Source of the DNA: Klebsormidium nitens
Lineage: Eukaryota > Streptophyta > Klebsormidiophyceae > Klebsormidiales > Klebsormidiaceae
Direction: 5' to 3'
DNA: 64,000 bases
Assembly: GCA_000708835.1 (NCBI GenBank)
Contig: DF237326.1
Location: 1 to 64,000 of the forward strand
The position numbers and the translations under genes are program-made. The notes below the pieces were generated by a model. That model had not been told where the DNA came from and ran no database searches. It saw only the letters and a program-made list of their open reading frames with translations. This document shows positions 9,801 to 22,338 of this stretch, in pieces (position 1 is the stretch's first letter; every line of letters starts with the position of its first letter).

Positions 9801-11898
9801 GACAGCGCTAGAAGTGGCCTTGTCTTCAATGCCTTCAGCGCGCCTGAAGAATTGAAGACTGGGCGGGCCGACCGCGGGGCTGCGCTGCAAGATTCTGAAA
9901 GGCTCGCCTCCGCTATGGGCATCAAAGCTCGACCATGGGGTGCAACAAGCTCGGCTCTCTCGTTGCTTCGCCGAAGCACGGATTCTTCCTCCATTCTGAT
10001 CTCATGTTTTGCCTCTCGGTCCGGTCTCCAGGGTGGCCCCAAGTACCCGCGAGGCGCAGAGGTGGACACGACGGCTGTGCGCGAGCTGCTGGCCAAGGCC
10101 TTCAAGCACGCCGCGTCATCACACAACGGAAAGGTGGCGGCAGCGGCAGGCGGGGCCGGCCTCTACTTCATCAAGGTACGCGCAGCCGTCACGCGGCGCA
10201 TCTTGCGCAAGGAGCGGTTTCTTTGGCTAGCGCAGGTGCTCAACTAACTGAGTGGGCTTGCTCATCTTTCCTATTTCTGACGGTTCGAAATTGCCTTTGT
10301 CTCGGCGGTTGTTTCGTCTAGTGAAAGGCGGTGTTGTAGGCCGCTGGGGCCAGAAAACGACGCTTGGCTTCTACATCAGGGTTGTCTGCTTCGTAGCTGC
10401 GTGAGCAACCCCACAGCGACGAGACAACCTTCCACAGCCTCCCTTTCTTCGAAGTTATTCTCCCTCATCTTCTTTTGTCGTCCCCCTTCAGGTCCTCAAC
10501 GGCACGACGCCCGGCTTGGACCGAACGGGCGACGCTGACGTGGCGGCGGCTTTCCGTGCGACGTTCCAGGCGTTCTTTGCTCGACGCAGCCGGCTGTCGC
10601 GGGCCTTCTTCGGCGAGGCGTTCAGCCGGCACCCGTGGCTGGCGCGCGCCATGGCGGGCGACCTGCTGGACCAGTGCGAGGCCGCGCGCTCCGAGTTCCT
10701 GCGCACCGAGGCAATGCAGCTGCTCGCCGCCGTGCTCAAGAACAAGGCCTCCCAGGTGCGACCACCACCCAGGCTGGGGCGCGGGGTTCCTCTAGGCTCT
10801 GTGCAGCTCCACTGGAATTTTGTTGCTCTGTCGCCGTTGCTCTTTTTACACGATCGAGGAAAGCGTGCGGAGGAAGTGGTCCATTCTGACTGTGAACTCT
10901 CTGACCAAACGAATCATGGCAAGATGGTTGTGCTGGGCGTTAAGGTTTTACAGAAGCGATTTGTAGCACGACGAAACGTTGCTGCAAGTGCAAAAGAGTC
11001 CGAGAAAGGCACTCGGGCGATCCTCCATGGACAGTTCAAGATGATTGGCGATTCTCTTACTCCCAAGAGTTAGTTATTTCTGCACTGTTGTCTGCTTTGC
11101 TGTGCATATCGCATTCCTGACGCACGCTCCTCGCACCTGCAGCCGAAGTCCGGAAGGAGCGTGTCGGACACTCCCCCCGTCTCTTCGTCGGTGTGTCCGC
11201 CCACTTTCCCGGAGGCGCTGGAGCCCCGGCGTGCGCAGCTGGACCACCTGCTGGCGGCCATCCCGCGGGCCTCGTTCACCAAGGTAGCCAGAAAGGCGGA
11301 GGCGCTCAAGTTCGTGTGCGCTGCGCTGGGGGCCCTCCCCCGGCTGTACCCCGACTCGGAGCTGCAGCAGCTGGTGACGCCGGGGGCCATCATCGGGGCA
11401 GCGCAGAAGGCCAAGGAGGCGGACCCCGATGCCAAGAAGCTGACGTCACTGCTGGACAACGTCATCGCTCTGGCGGGGGCGGGGAAGAAGAAGGGCGGCA
11501 AGGCGGGGGGGAAGAAGAAGGAAGGCAAGGCGGGGCAGGGCAAGGAAGGTGCAGGGAAGGGGGGGAATGTGCAAGAGGAGGTGGAGGTTGAGAAGGGTGG
11601 CGCTCGGAGGAAGGAGGTCGTGGTCAATGGGTCTGGAGGGCCGCAGCGAGGCACCAAGCGGGGCCTGGCTGACGGTGAAGAAAAGAAGGGGGTGGCGGAC
11701 CGAATGGAGCAGCTGCGAGCAGCGAAGGCTGCAAAGGTGGGGACCGCAAGTGACGGTCAGAAGAAGGGTGATGCATTGGCAGGAAGAGGGAGTGCAGTTC
11801 CTAGAAAAAAGGTCAGTGGCGATGTGAGAAGGCGACTCAAGGCGGTGGCCAAGAAAGGAGCGAGTGCTCCTGGCAGGAAAGAGAAAGTCGAACAATGA
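3865..11898 (+). CDS. MYBBP1A: MYBBP1A / DNA polymerase V-like nucleolar protein
   Basis: Thirteen exons: 3865-4431, 4807-4932, 5110-5307, 5857-6090, 6313-6459, 6834-7079, 7285-8001, 8288-8421, 8733-8853, 9080-9736, 10032-10175, 10492-10755, 11143-11898. All junctions are GT-AG and in frame; the product is 1436 aa. Family signatures are YWNLASVDSSVRE with YALRRLVRGLGSG (exon 1), ARQGFALALSQVL (exon 2), VYLGRIFAYGAI (exon 3), and VLVDVLLSLLARPS (exon 9). These match the MYB-binding protein 1A / POL5 family, nucleolar helical-repeat proteins tied to rRNA synthesis and transcription control; 'polymerase V' is a historical name. Residues 1-130 are low-complexity and basic. A long Asp/Glu tract spans about 865-945, and a Lys-rich tail from about 1295 to the end suits nucleolar targeting. 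It is somewhat longer than I would expect for plant homologues. An in-frame GTAAGT inside exon 3 is a possible alternative donor. Confidence 0.9.
4615..4674. repeat. Paired 19-bp direct repeat in MYBBP1A intron 1
   Basis: TACCACTGCCCATCAAGGT at 4615-4633 recurs with one change at 4656-4674. A related pair (TACAG..CCCATCGA, at 39792-39806 and 39822-39836) occurs in intron 1 of the ABC1 kinase gene, which hints at a dispersed short repeat. Confidence 0.7.
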
Positions 11899-13401
11899 AT
11901 ATCAAAGAACTCTCAAGCAGCTCCGGCCTTCCGCCAGCAGATGCTGTCGCAACGGCTCGTGTACATGGACACGGCTTGGGCTTCATCGCTTTCTAAATGT
12001 GTGTGGCGGAATGTGTAAACCGATTGACCAAGGAAAGCTCACTTTTGACGAGGTTTCACGACATAATCGTTTCTATTGTATTGGGCAATTGCCGGCACAC
12101 AGCAGCGAGCAGACGTTGTCCATGATACGCAGCTATGTTGCAACATCCTGTTGTAGCATAGCTATCCGCGGTTCGGCAGACACGTTTGTTTTGATGCAGA
12201 GAGTGACGGTGGCTCAGTAGGCCTGCCGTTCTTCATGGCGTCTCACGGTCTCAGGTTGTATGCACGGTTGTGTCATGCCTGTTATAACTTATAGCTGCTG
12301 GATGTGATTCAATTACAGCAGGAGTTTAGCATGGAATGAGCTTAGCGCATATACAGTTTCGACGACGAGCTATGATTGACACCATACACGCACATGCCTG
12401 CGTACCGACCTAGGACCGGCTGGCACCATCAACCGTCCGATCACCATCGTGCACCATCGTCCTGCAGCCAACGCATGACACGCTCTAGTGGGTACAGTAG
12501 TCTTCGGGCCGTTCGATAGTATACTTGGCAGATCGACGGCTGCTGCCCTGCCCTCATTGGCTTTCCTTCTTTAGAAGGGAATCCTTCGGATTGGCCGGCG
12601 GGTAACTCAAATTGTGCCGTATGTGGGCCTCTGCGCTTCAAGTTCTGGCGAGGGAGGTGCTTGAATGGCCGGTTCGATCTCGAAAACCTCGAAATCACGT
12701 GTCTATTTGGCAACAAAGCCGCAGCCTTTTTTTGCCGTCTGGCGGGGGGGTAGCTGGTGGCTCGTCGAATATTTCCGGTTCGATGCTTCTGGTGTTGTCT
12801 TTCGGGGTTACGAGAGTTACTAATGATGGCGGCACTGGCTCTTGTCGTCGAATTTTCGATGTAACTGACTCCGCAGTTTTCGGATTGGCTCCCCGTTTTG
12901 CGGACATATAACGAACGCCCGTCTGCGATGACGTGCTTCGTGGTCTCGCCCGCTCACCGTCGGACCTACGCGCTTTCGGGTTTGGAATGGTTTGCTGGTG
13001 CGTGGCTTGTGGCAATTAAAGGGGTTATTGTCCGCTTAAGATTCGCCGTCATCCCCACAGGCAAGCCACGGTCCCCCGCAGGGGGACTGATCGGTTCACC
13101 GCTTGTTCTTCACGCTGTCCGACCGATGCAGCCTGTGTCACAAAGACCAAGTTGTTCTGTTGCGGGCATTCGGTGAGGAAGCAGGGACTTTTGTGGGGGG
13201 GCCTGCGCTGCCGGCTGCAGGCCAGCTCCATGCAGGCTGAATGGTGGGGCCGCCCTGGCCTAAAAACGGAACTTGGGAGCTGGATTGGTCGCTTCATAAG
13301 TCCAACCATTAGGATTTATCTATCACTGGACTTCAAGTTCAGTTCTCATCTTGAGCTGGCTAGATAGGAATCACAGGATTACAGGGATCAATGCCGTGGA
13401 T
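11899..13401. other. Intergenic, 1.5 kb
   Basis: It holds the 3' untranslated region of the MYBBP1A-like gene and the promoter side of the J-domain gene. Short frames on both strands show no domain or splice-consistent coding. No tRNA or repeat array was recognised. Confidence 0.6.
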
Positions 13402-15642
13402 ATGGCCCCTCCGATTGGGAGTACAGATGGACCGCGGGAAAGGGAAGCGTCCAAGACTTCTGGGGCTGTGGGGAGCGGTCTGCAGGGAGTCACAGGCGGG
13501 ACCAGGACCACTCGGATTGAACATGGCGAGTGGGCAGTCGTGCTGCTAGCCCTGGCCGCTGCTGGGAACATTGTGACTTTGCGCAAAAGACTTCTGCACA
13601 TACAGCGAATGAATCCACCTGTAAGTTTAGGAGAGCCATCATTTAGTTTCTGCGTGACGCTAACTCTGGGCAGGAGTCTAACGTAACATGCTTTGCACAG
13701 TGTACATGCCACTTGATGCTGACTTTCTGTTGTAGTCCCTCATGGTGTCCCGATTAGCAACCCAACCAAGTACCAATACTCAGTAAAACAGAAGCGAAAA
13801 GAAATGCTTTCTGTAGCCGCAGATGGGATCACTTGCAGCCACAGGTCTCCTGTTGGAGCTTGACAAAAGGGTGACGGCGGTAGTGCTTTCTGATGGTGGT
13901 GGTGGTGTAGCTGTAGCCTGGCGCACCACCCTTGCAGCAGGCCTGCTTTGACTGCCTCCAACCCAATAAGCTGTTTGTGCAGCGTGAGTCCTGGCAGAGC
14001 AGCTCAAGTACCGGCCAGCGCGCCTACTCTCAAAGTGCGCGCTCTGGGCCGCAAGCAAGGACTGATTATGAGGGGGCAGCCCGGAGAGCTCACGAGAGAG
14101 CTCAGCGGATGCGCACTATGTGGGAAGAAGAGTTTCGGAGACAGGTAAGCCATTGAACTCAGACATTCAGAAGAAAAGGTTGTCAGATTATGTGCTTAAG
14201 ATGCTCCAGCATGGACATAATTTCCAAACCGCAGGAGTATAGTTGAACCCACAAAGGAATCATAGAAGCCATACTAACTTGATAAAAATTTGTTGATCTC
14301 TCTGACATCAACAAAGTTTCAGCAGGCCGCTTGGGAACTTGTCATCCCTCTGCATATTTGCCGTGAGAAGCATAAAATGCTCATTCTCTTGGGTTCCATC
14401 ATAGAGATGTGGTTCGTAGTGCCAACTCGCATCTCCTGTACTGACTTCAGCAACGGCATCAGCGAGCATGGGAGCGGGAGGCAGCGGAGCGGGAGCATTT
14501 CCAGCAGGCATATGCGCGATACAACGCCCGCTTCCAATACCGGGGCCAGGGGGGTCCCTTCAGCTACTTTCAGGGTGCACCGCCCGCGCGGGGCGCGGAG
14601 CACCTTGCAGTACTGGGGCTGGACGGGTAAGTCTTCCTGCTGTCTTCAGTCATTGCACACGGCTATAGAATGCTTAACTTGTCACAATTGAGGTTGTTGG
14701 TAAGGCTGGAGAATATGATAGCGAGCCGCTGTTCCATGAAGGTTTGCAGGCTAACAAGACGGTGACCTTTTGTCTCTCACTTGATGTGAATCTGTGATGA
14801 GAGTGTCAACGTAGCGACAGGCTTGACCCACACTTCTCATTCTGTTTGCTTCTGCAGGACAAGGGGGGCAACATTTACTGCTGCGGAGATCAAGGTGCAC
14901 ATTTACAAATGGGTTCTGAAGGCGTTCTCAGTGTTATCCCCGGTCCTCATAATGGTTGACCTTCGGCCCATGACTGTGAAACGACTCTCAAGGTCCTGCT
15001 GTCGATTATTCCAAATAATAAGGGGGTTCTTTCAGTTCGGCAGTGCTTCCTTGTGTGCTCAAAGAGGAAGGGCGATTTTCGGCGTTTTGCAAGTCAGGCG
15101 TGTCCTGTGTGATGTTACCTACTCTTAGCTTTGGCTTGTAGATCAATTTCCGCGTTCTTCCTCACTGCAGGCTGCATTTCGGGCAAAAGCTCTTGAGACG
15201 CATCCAGACCGGAATCCACAGAATCAAGGTTTGCCATCCACATACAATTCACGCTTTGATGCTTTGCTTGGTATCTGTAGGGCTCAGTTGGGTGCCAATC
15301 CAGGTACCAGAATCTGCGCAAGTTTGCCGACATAAGGCCTTGTCCTAAGGGGCATCAACTTTGAGTCCAAGCTTGTTCGATGGCTGTCCGCCTGTCTCAA
15401 CTTCATTGTGCGAGAGCCTGCCATAATTTTTGGTGGGCATGCATCAAGGCTTGCGGCTTGGATCAGGTTTTAAGTATCATATAGAAAGCTCGTAGACATG
15501 GCTCTGACAATCAGGAGAAATCAAGCTCCACCTGCCTTACTCAAACTGTGATTCTTCTGCAGAAGAAGCGAAGGAGAAGTTTCGAAAGGTAGTGGAGGCA
15601 TACGAAGCACTTGGTCATGTACAAAAGGGAAGCATGTTGTAG
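13402..15642 (+). CDS. Membrane-anchored protein with C-terminal J domain
   Basis: Six exons: 13402-13620, 13983-14144, 14451-14626, 14858-14894, 15171-15228, 15563-15642. All junctions are GT-AG and in frame; the product is 243 aa. The start is the first in-frame ATG. Residues 44-60 form a hydrophobic segment (WAVVLLALAAAGNIVTL) that is probably a transmembrane helix. A charged linker rich in Arg, Glu and Gln follows (about 74-150). The J domain occupies about 177-240 at the extreme C-terminus: AVLGLDG, TFTAAEIKAAFRAKALE, the HPD motif at 209-211, then EEAKEKFRKVVEAYEAL. HPD is the signature that stimulates Hsp70 ATPase activity. A J domain at the C-terminal end with an N-terminal anchor is typical of class C J proteins of organelle or ER membranes. 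Which membrane cannot be told from sequence. Exons 4 (37 nt) and 5 (58 nt) are very short. Confidence 0.85.
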
Positions 15643-17579
15643 GGATGAGTAAGCTGCTCGCACCTTTTAGGACCATAATCCAGTGTAAAATTGCAATGAG
15701 GTACATCTCTTCAACCGTTGAGTGAAGGTCATTCAAACGTCGTTTGATCAGTGTTGCCAACCATTAGAACTTCGCAACAGAAGTATAGTTTGTCGTTTGG
15801 CCGAACCACTCGACCACTCGTTCGACAGACTAAAGGTAGAAAGTGAGAAAGATTGGTTTCGAAAGCTTATTATCATGCTGCTAGCTAAGTAGGACGTGTT
15901 GTATATGACATTCGCAACAAACGAGCCTGACACTGTGTATCGTTGTTGACTGTGATTCTTGGAGATCGGATCTGGCTCTCAACACGGTGTTGAGCACACA
16001 AAGCTGCTGCACGTTCTCCACACGTACCATGGACGAGGCCATCCGAGTCGAGTTTGGATCACCCCTCTGATTGTATTGATATATCTAGCAGCCGCTCAAT
16101 CTTTCAATAATCGGGTCACTGACCAGTAGCCGGCCAGATATACTATAAGCCAATTAAGGCCCATTCACTGCAGAACTCTGGAACCTCTCGTTTGAACTTG
16201 GGAATGTGCCAGTTTGTTCGAGCCATGAGGAACTTTGCCATGGAGAAACCGCTTATAAATTTCCGAGGAACTTGAATGCGGAAAAGCTTTCAATTAATGA
16301 TGCGTTATCGCGAGCCATGGGCCTTTACTCCGAGCCACCGATATTTAATGTCTAAGTTTTCTGGGCTCCGATCAAAAACTGGAAACTGGATTAGATAAGT
16401 TCTCGAAGTAAGACGTACATATACTAACAAAAGATTCATGCAGGGGTTGGACGGATCGGACTTGCATGGTTATATATATACACACGAGTCTATTCTTTGC
16501 TTTTGCGATTCAGAGGGTTTTATGATGATGGTATCACTGCATGCTGATTACCTTCACGCCTTAATAAGTAGCGCACCAGACGTATACGGTCAAATCATTG
16601 CAAGCACTCATCCATGCTACAATTGTTGAATGGCTTACAATAGGTTGGCTCAATTAGGGTTTAGTACTTTCACTGACGACGTCAACATTTTGCAACCCAT
16701 GCAATGAAGGGGGAAGGACGCTTCACTGCTTTCAAATTCAGGGAAGTTCAGGCCCGACTCGGTTGCAATTTGGCAAACTTCGATCAGTGCCAGACGCGGC
16801 GTGAGGAGGACCATCCAGCGCACCGGTGACCGCACCCTTCCAAATTCCAGTGGAAGCCTCAACAGTGAGTTGTAATGAGTGGGGAGACTCGGGTCGTGAA
16901 CGAACTTCGACCTCACAAGAGCGAAATCGAGACTCAACTTTCAAGTCTCGGACTTCGGACTCCGGAGGCTGCGCCGACTTGCGGTCGATGGCAGGTAGGA
17001 ACCGGTAGGACAGATCGCAGGTGGTACAATGCGTGCAAGAGACCGGTAAGAAAGATGCTACCGGAAGTAGTATAGCCATCAGTGTCCACGTGGTTTCTAT
17101 ACGCCCTTCTCATTGGCCATATCACGGACGCACAATAGCGTATTGCAAAGTGGCGCCGCTGGGGGAGAAGCACAATGCATTCATGAATGTGCATTGCACA
17201 ATGCAGAGTACCTAGCCTGAGGCTGAACGGTAGGTACTCCAGCATAGGAAATCGGGGAGACGGTTGAAGAAGGGTGCGCTCTTTAGTTCGCTGAAACAGG
17301 TTTCCCCACCTGGGCCAAGGTCTCCCTGCCGGTGCAACTCCTATCACAGCCGGCCTCGCAGTTCCCGCCCCAGACGAGGTGGACCTTCTTAGCTAGAAGC
17401 CGCCTTGATGCTGTGAGGTGTGGCGAAAGCAAGGAGAAGTCAGCCCTGTGCCGATTGTTTCGCTCGCTGCCTCTTTTTGTGCGCTGGTGGTCACATATTG
17501 TTGGGACGGTCAGGCCGGCCAGTTGTAGCTGCAGGCGCTGCTGCAACTTAGAAGACGCGCTCAGACGCTTACATTGAAG
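15643..17579. other. Intergenic, 1.9 kb
   Basis: Lower in GC than the genes, with only short unsupported frames on both strands. It contains the end of the J-domain transcript and the promoter of the ZIP gene. No RNA gene or element was recognised. Confidence 0.6.
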
Positions 17580-20500
17580 ATGGCAAGAGCGTGCATAAGG
17601 TGAGGGACGATGCAGATGGACAAGAGAGGGGGATGATACCTGCCCTGTGTACGGTTGCCCTGGGACCAGCGTTGCAGAGGAGTTGCTGACGCGTCAGCTT
17701 GTGCTGTCCTCTTGATTCTCCAGGACCTCGAGTTTGCGCCTTTGAGGAGTTTCAAGGTGCAGTGGTTGAGAGATTGCTGATGCTTTGCCAGACCCTCATA
17801 CTGTGGCGCCAAAACCATTCTCCCAGTAAGTTCTCTGAGCTCGCATCGGAAGATATCGCTAGACTCTCTTGTTGATTAGGTCTTGTAGCAGCTGGTGAAA
17901 GATTCGATTCTTGCAGGTCGGTGACCGTAGCCTTGCTGGTGGCCTTGGCTGTGAGCTTCCCCCTGCTGGCCAGCGCCCACAATGGGGTAAGCAGTTCACC
18001 TTTAACCTCACCGCAGATCATTGTTACTGGTTTACTGCCATACTGTAAGAAAGTGTTGAAATTACAGGCTTCACAAGCATAAGAGTAAGCTACACATCCA
18101 TCTACCTGCAATCTGCTTGTGGCGCCATGTCTTTTTTGAAACAGAAATTACGCCTGCACAAAAGGCCCCAGGCGCAATTGCAATCTGCCGCCGTGCTCGC
18201 AAACCTAGACTACATGCAGTCCTTGTTGACATAATGTGGGCTATCCACATACGGGTCTACTTCCACCAATATTTTTTGCAAGTTCTGTCTCCCTGTTGAC
18301 ATCATCCTGTCTCTCAATTACTGCCTTCTCCTTGGAAAGAGCACGCCTTCCCTCGACACCTGCCACCTCGCACCTTTTTGCCACATTCCTCACCGAACCA
18401 CCCCCCCCTCTCTTTGGACCAGGGGTTACCCCTCTGTTCCGTCCTACCGCCCCTGATCCCTTCCTTGCAACCTTGGTTCAGGTGATCCATGACACCCCAG
18501 ATGAGCCCGAAGAAACCCCCGCTGCCGCAACCACCGCCGCCGGGACCACTGCCGCGACGACTGGCTCCGCTACTGCAGCCAGTCCTGAGGCTGTGATCGA
18601 TTTGCGCAGCTCGCACCTGATTGGCAACAAAGTGGGCTGTCTGGCGGTCATCTTTGCAGTGCCCTTTATCGGCTGCCTGCTGCCCTTCTTTGTGCGCTTC
18701 TCATATGACGTCATCGTCTACGGGACCCTGTTTGGCAGCGGCCTCTTCGTCACGCTGGCCCTTATGCACCTTGTTCCTGACAGCGCCGCAGGCTTCAACT
18801 ACCTGTCCGACTCACGTGAGTGGCGCGCCTTGTGAACCTCCAGCCGGGTCGTCTATGCTAAAGCTTTCTGTACTGCTGGCCAGGGTTTGCTCATTGAAAA
18901 ACAAGGACTAGGAGCGGATTTTATTGTTGGTACTTGATTTCGGACGAGCATCTGACGAGTCTGACCTGGAACGGAGCCTACCTATTCCGTCCTTGGCAGT
19001 TTGCTGATGGTAAATATGTCTAGTGTGCCCGCTTCCCACACATTGAGACCAAACTGAGCCTCTGTGCATTCTGTCCATTGCTTGGTTGTATCCATGTCCT
19101 GTGCTTGGCTGCTTCAAGTGCTGGCTGTTTCCACTTGGCAAAGCTGCGCTGCATCCAAGCATCACCCTGGTCCTTGCGCTGTGCAGACTACCCCTGGGCG
19201 TACCTCCTTGTGGTGGCTGGCTACTTCTTCGCCTTCTTGGCTGACCTCATCGTCCATGCCGTGTGGGAGAGGAAGGAACAGCACGACAGGCAAGCAGCAG
19301 AGGTGAGCCCAGGACACTGCCTTAGCAAACACGCAAACAAGCAATCAAATGTGCTTACAAGCAGTGCTTTTCTATGTCGACTATCCACGCTTCCAAATGC
19401 CTTCCACCACCGAAACTTGAGACAGTTGGGGCAGTACCCCGGTCTGTGTCGACATGATTGGAGCACCCGTTGGGGGCATGTGGAAAGTTCAACCTGACAT
19501 CTTGTCCTGAATAGCGCTCGCCACTGTCAGCGGCCACACCTTCTTGAAGTCCCCTGCGTATGCTTTCTTGCTTGCAGCTCAAGGCGGCCCAGCTAGGTGC
19601 TGGGAGCGCTCCTGCGGCTTCGGCTCCCTCTGGCGGCAAGCTGTGCTGCCAGGCGCGGCCGTCCAAGCAGACGGTGGACGAGGAGACTGCGCTGGCGGGC
19701 GCTGCAGCGTCCTACTGCTGCGACGGCAACTGCAAGTGCCAGGGCGACCTGTGCCAGTGCCCCCAGGAACGCGGGTGAGGCGCAGCGCAGCCCAAGCAGA
19801 GGGCGGCCTCGTCGACAAAATGGCCCCAATGCTTCGTCGGATAATACTTGCATCGTTGTGCATAGTCAAGAGCCACTGCACAACGTGTTGGGATCTGCTA
19901 GATGGTCTTTCGACGAGGGCTTGTCTCTCCAGGTGCCCATTCCAAGTTTGTCCGTTAGATTGTTGGACTTGTCCTGCTCAGATTACCGGGTGGCATTGAG
20001 ACTTTATCTGGTGGGATCGAGGACGAGATTTCAACAATATGCCTTTGTCCGTCAGAGCTGTCGGGGCCATCTGAGAGAAGTCGGTCAGACCCATATGCCA
20101 GGGCTACAGTTTCTTAAACCCCGCTTGTCGGCAGTAGTGTCAACATACCTCGAGATGAATCTGTCAGTAAATATAGTAGAACTTTGTACGTGGAGGCCAG
20201 GACATATAGAGCCTTGGGAAATGCTTTTATGTTACATCAGTTGGGTGTTTGTGCTTGGGCGCTGGAAGACCGGCAGTTTTTCTACCCAATACGTTGGGCA
20301 GTCCTAGGCTGTAATCAAGATCACACACCTACTCAGGTACCTGCGTTCGAGCGCAGAGGCACCGCCCCACTCCACTCATCTTCGCTGCTAATCTTGGGTC
20401 CAAGGTCCTTCCAGTTGCAGCTCAGCTAACTTGACACCCATCCTCTCTCAGTGGGCATGCCAAGCCGGGCGTGGGCGAGTTCGACCAGCAGTACCTGAAG

Positions 20501-21445
20501 GCGGCAGAGGCAGTGGAGTCGAAGCTGGCGCACAACGTGCACGGCCTCTCCCTGGCGGACATCGCCATCCTGGTGCTCGCCCTCTGCTTCCACGCCATCT
20601 TCGAGGGGCTCGCCATCGGCCTCAGCGCGACCTCCAAGGATGCCTGGAAGACGACCAGCTCCATTGTCATCCACAAGGTGAGGAGTGATCTGGACTGGAC
20701 AAGAGGAAAATGTACCGGCATACAGCCGACTCTCTATGCAACAGCTGCGAATGCAGACTGTACTGTGGGATGGGTACTTGGTACTGTTGTTGGCATGGCT
20801 GGTTGTCAGGAAGGAGGCCATCCGCTGCTTACTTGGGCTGGCAGCTGAAGGTTTTTAAGACGGATCTGTGTGGAGTTAAACACCTTTGATTGCGGCATCG
20901 GCGACTCACGTTCTAGAGGTCCAAGCAGACAAAATACCAGGGGGCTCATCAGGCATCTCTGCCTATTTGCCTGCATGGATCCGCACTCCCAGACTTTCTC
21001 TCTGGTTGCGTGCCTGCTTCTTAGGTCGCACCGCAGCTGTTGTTGCAACGTGGCCCTCACTTCGTTTCCATTGCCTGACTGCTGGCTGTTTGATGTGCAG
21101 ATTTTCGAGGGGCTGGCCCTGGGCGCGTCCCTGTTGATGCACAACCCCAAGCGGTCCTTCTTGTCGCTCCTGCCCTTTGGCGTGGGCTTCGCCATCGCTG
21201 CCCCCGTGGGGCTGGCCATCGGCATCATCCTGGACTCCACCGCGGAGCCACGCACAGCGCTGTGGGTGGACACGATCGGCAACGGCATTGCCGCAGGCGT
21301 CTTCTTGTTCGTGGGTATCGGGCATCTCATGGCCAAGGCGTTTAAGGCATCGTGCACCGACACGTGGAGGACGCCGTTCTTCAAGTGGACGGCCGCGGCT
21401 CTAGGCGTCACAACTATGGCGCTGATCCAGATGGACCACGACTGA
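17580..21445 (+). CDS. ZIP-family metal transporter with cysteine-rich loop
   Basis: Seven exons: 17580-17599, 17917-17986, 18482-18815, 19187-19302, 19578-19774, 20452-20677, 21101-21445. All junctions are GT-AG and in frame; the product is 435 aa. The first exon is only 20 nt; joined to exon 2 it gives a clean signal peptide (residues 1-27, ending LLASA). A Thr/Ala-rich extracellular stretch follows, then membrane segments such as [19 protein letters not shown] and [18 protein letters not shown]. The ZIP metal-site helices are [14 protein letters not shown] (exon 6) and [10 protein letters not shown] across the exon 6/7 junction. This makes it a Zn/Fe-type importer of the plasma or an internal membrane. 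The loop between membrane segments 3 and 4, usually His-rich, instead carries eight cysteines (203, 204, 227, 228, 232, 234, 239, 241) in CC, CxC and CxxxC patterns like a metallothionein. The substrate metal is not predictable. Confidence 0.93.
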
Positions 21446-22338
21446 AGGTGACGGGATGCCTTGGGGTCGTTCGTAACATAGCCATTAGGGAAGCGTGTGC
21501 GCTTCGCTGAGCTGAGAATACCAAACCATCATAAACAAATCAAATGCACGTAGTCAGTGGATCGACCGTGGAAACTTCCAGTTTCGCAAAGCCCTTTTTC
21601 TGCATCGTCGAGGAGCACAGTTACCAGCAACCTGAGCCCGGCCAAAGTTCTGTGGATCATCTGAGGGTTGCCATGACTGATCTCATTGCAACCAATATGA
21701 TCACTTGCGGATTTCCGCATTGTTCTGGTGAGCCTCGCGAGTATACTATGCCAGCATGCGTCAGTGAATCAACGCATGGCATCATTTAAGACACGTTTGT
21801 ATACACAGGCCAATGTTTCGGCATGCTCGTATGCGCGATCGAATGGTTTGTGTCTTATTGTTTGGAACTTCCGTCTCCCACAAAAAAATTGGATCACTTA
21901 TATCATTTCATATTGAAGGCCAGAAAAGGCATAAAATGATGGGAACGCTGAGTGACGCGTGCACTGCAAGCTTAGCGCTCGTCACGTGCAGAGCCAGATC
22001 CGTACATTGCCATGCACCATGTGCAGCTTGCTCGATTAATTAGTCATGATCACTAGGAAGCGTAGGATCCTTGCATGATCATCTGATAAGTGCATGAGGT
22101 GGCCAATGATAGGCACCCGCATGCATTACCGGCTGCAGCGTGTCCAAAACCGAGGAGGATCATTCGGAGCTCAGCTGTCGGGGATGCACTTGTTTGAAGC
22201 TGGCACCGTCGCAGATGACTGGCCGCAAGTACAGATGCATGGTAGTCTCAAATTGTGCATAGGATACTTGACTGCAGCAGACGGTCAGCCTTTCGACAAC
22301 CAGCCACAATCTGGCTTCTGCCTCCATCCATCAGAAGT
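21446..22338. other. Convergent 3' spacer between ZIP and USO1 genes
   Basis: The two genes end toward each other across 893 bp that must hold both 3' untranslated regions. No coding frame with support and no repeat was seen. Confidence 0.6.

Noticed and set aside
18236-18835. 199-codon frame read as one exon of the ZIP gene
   Set aside because: The first part is intron; the ZIP reading starts only after the acceptor at 18481, in frame with the signal-peptide exon.
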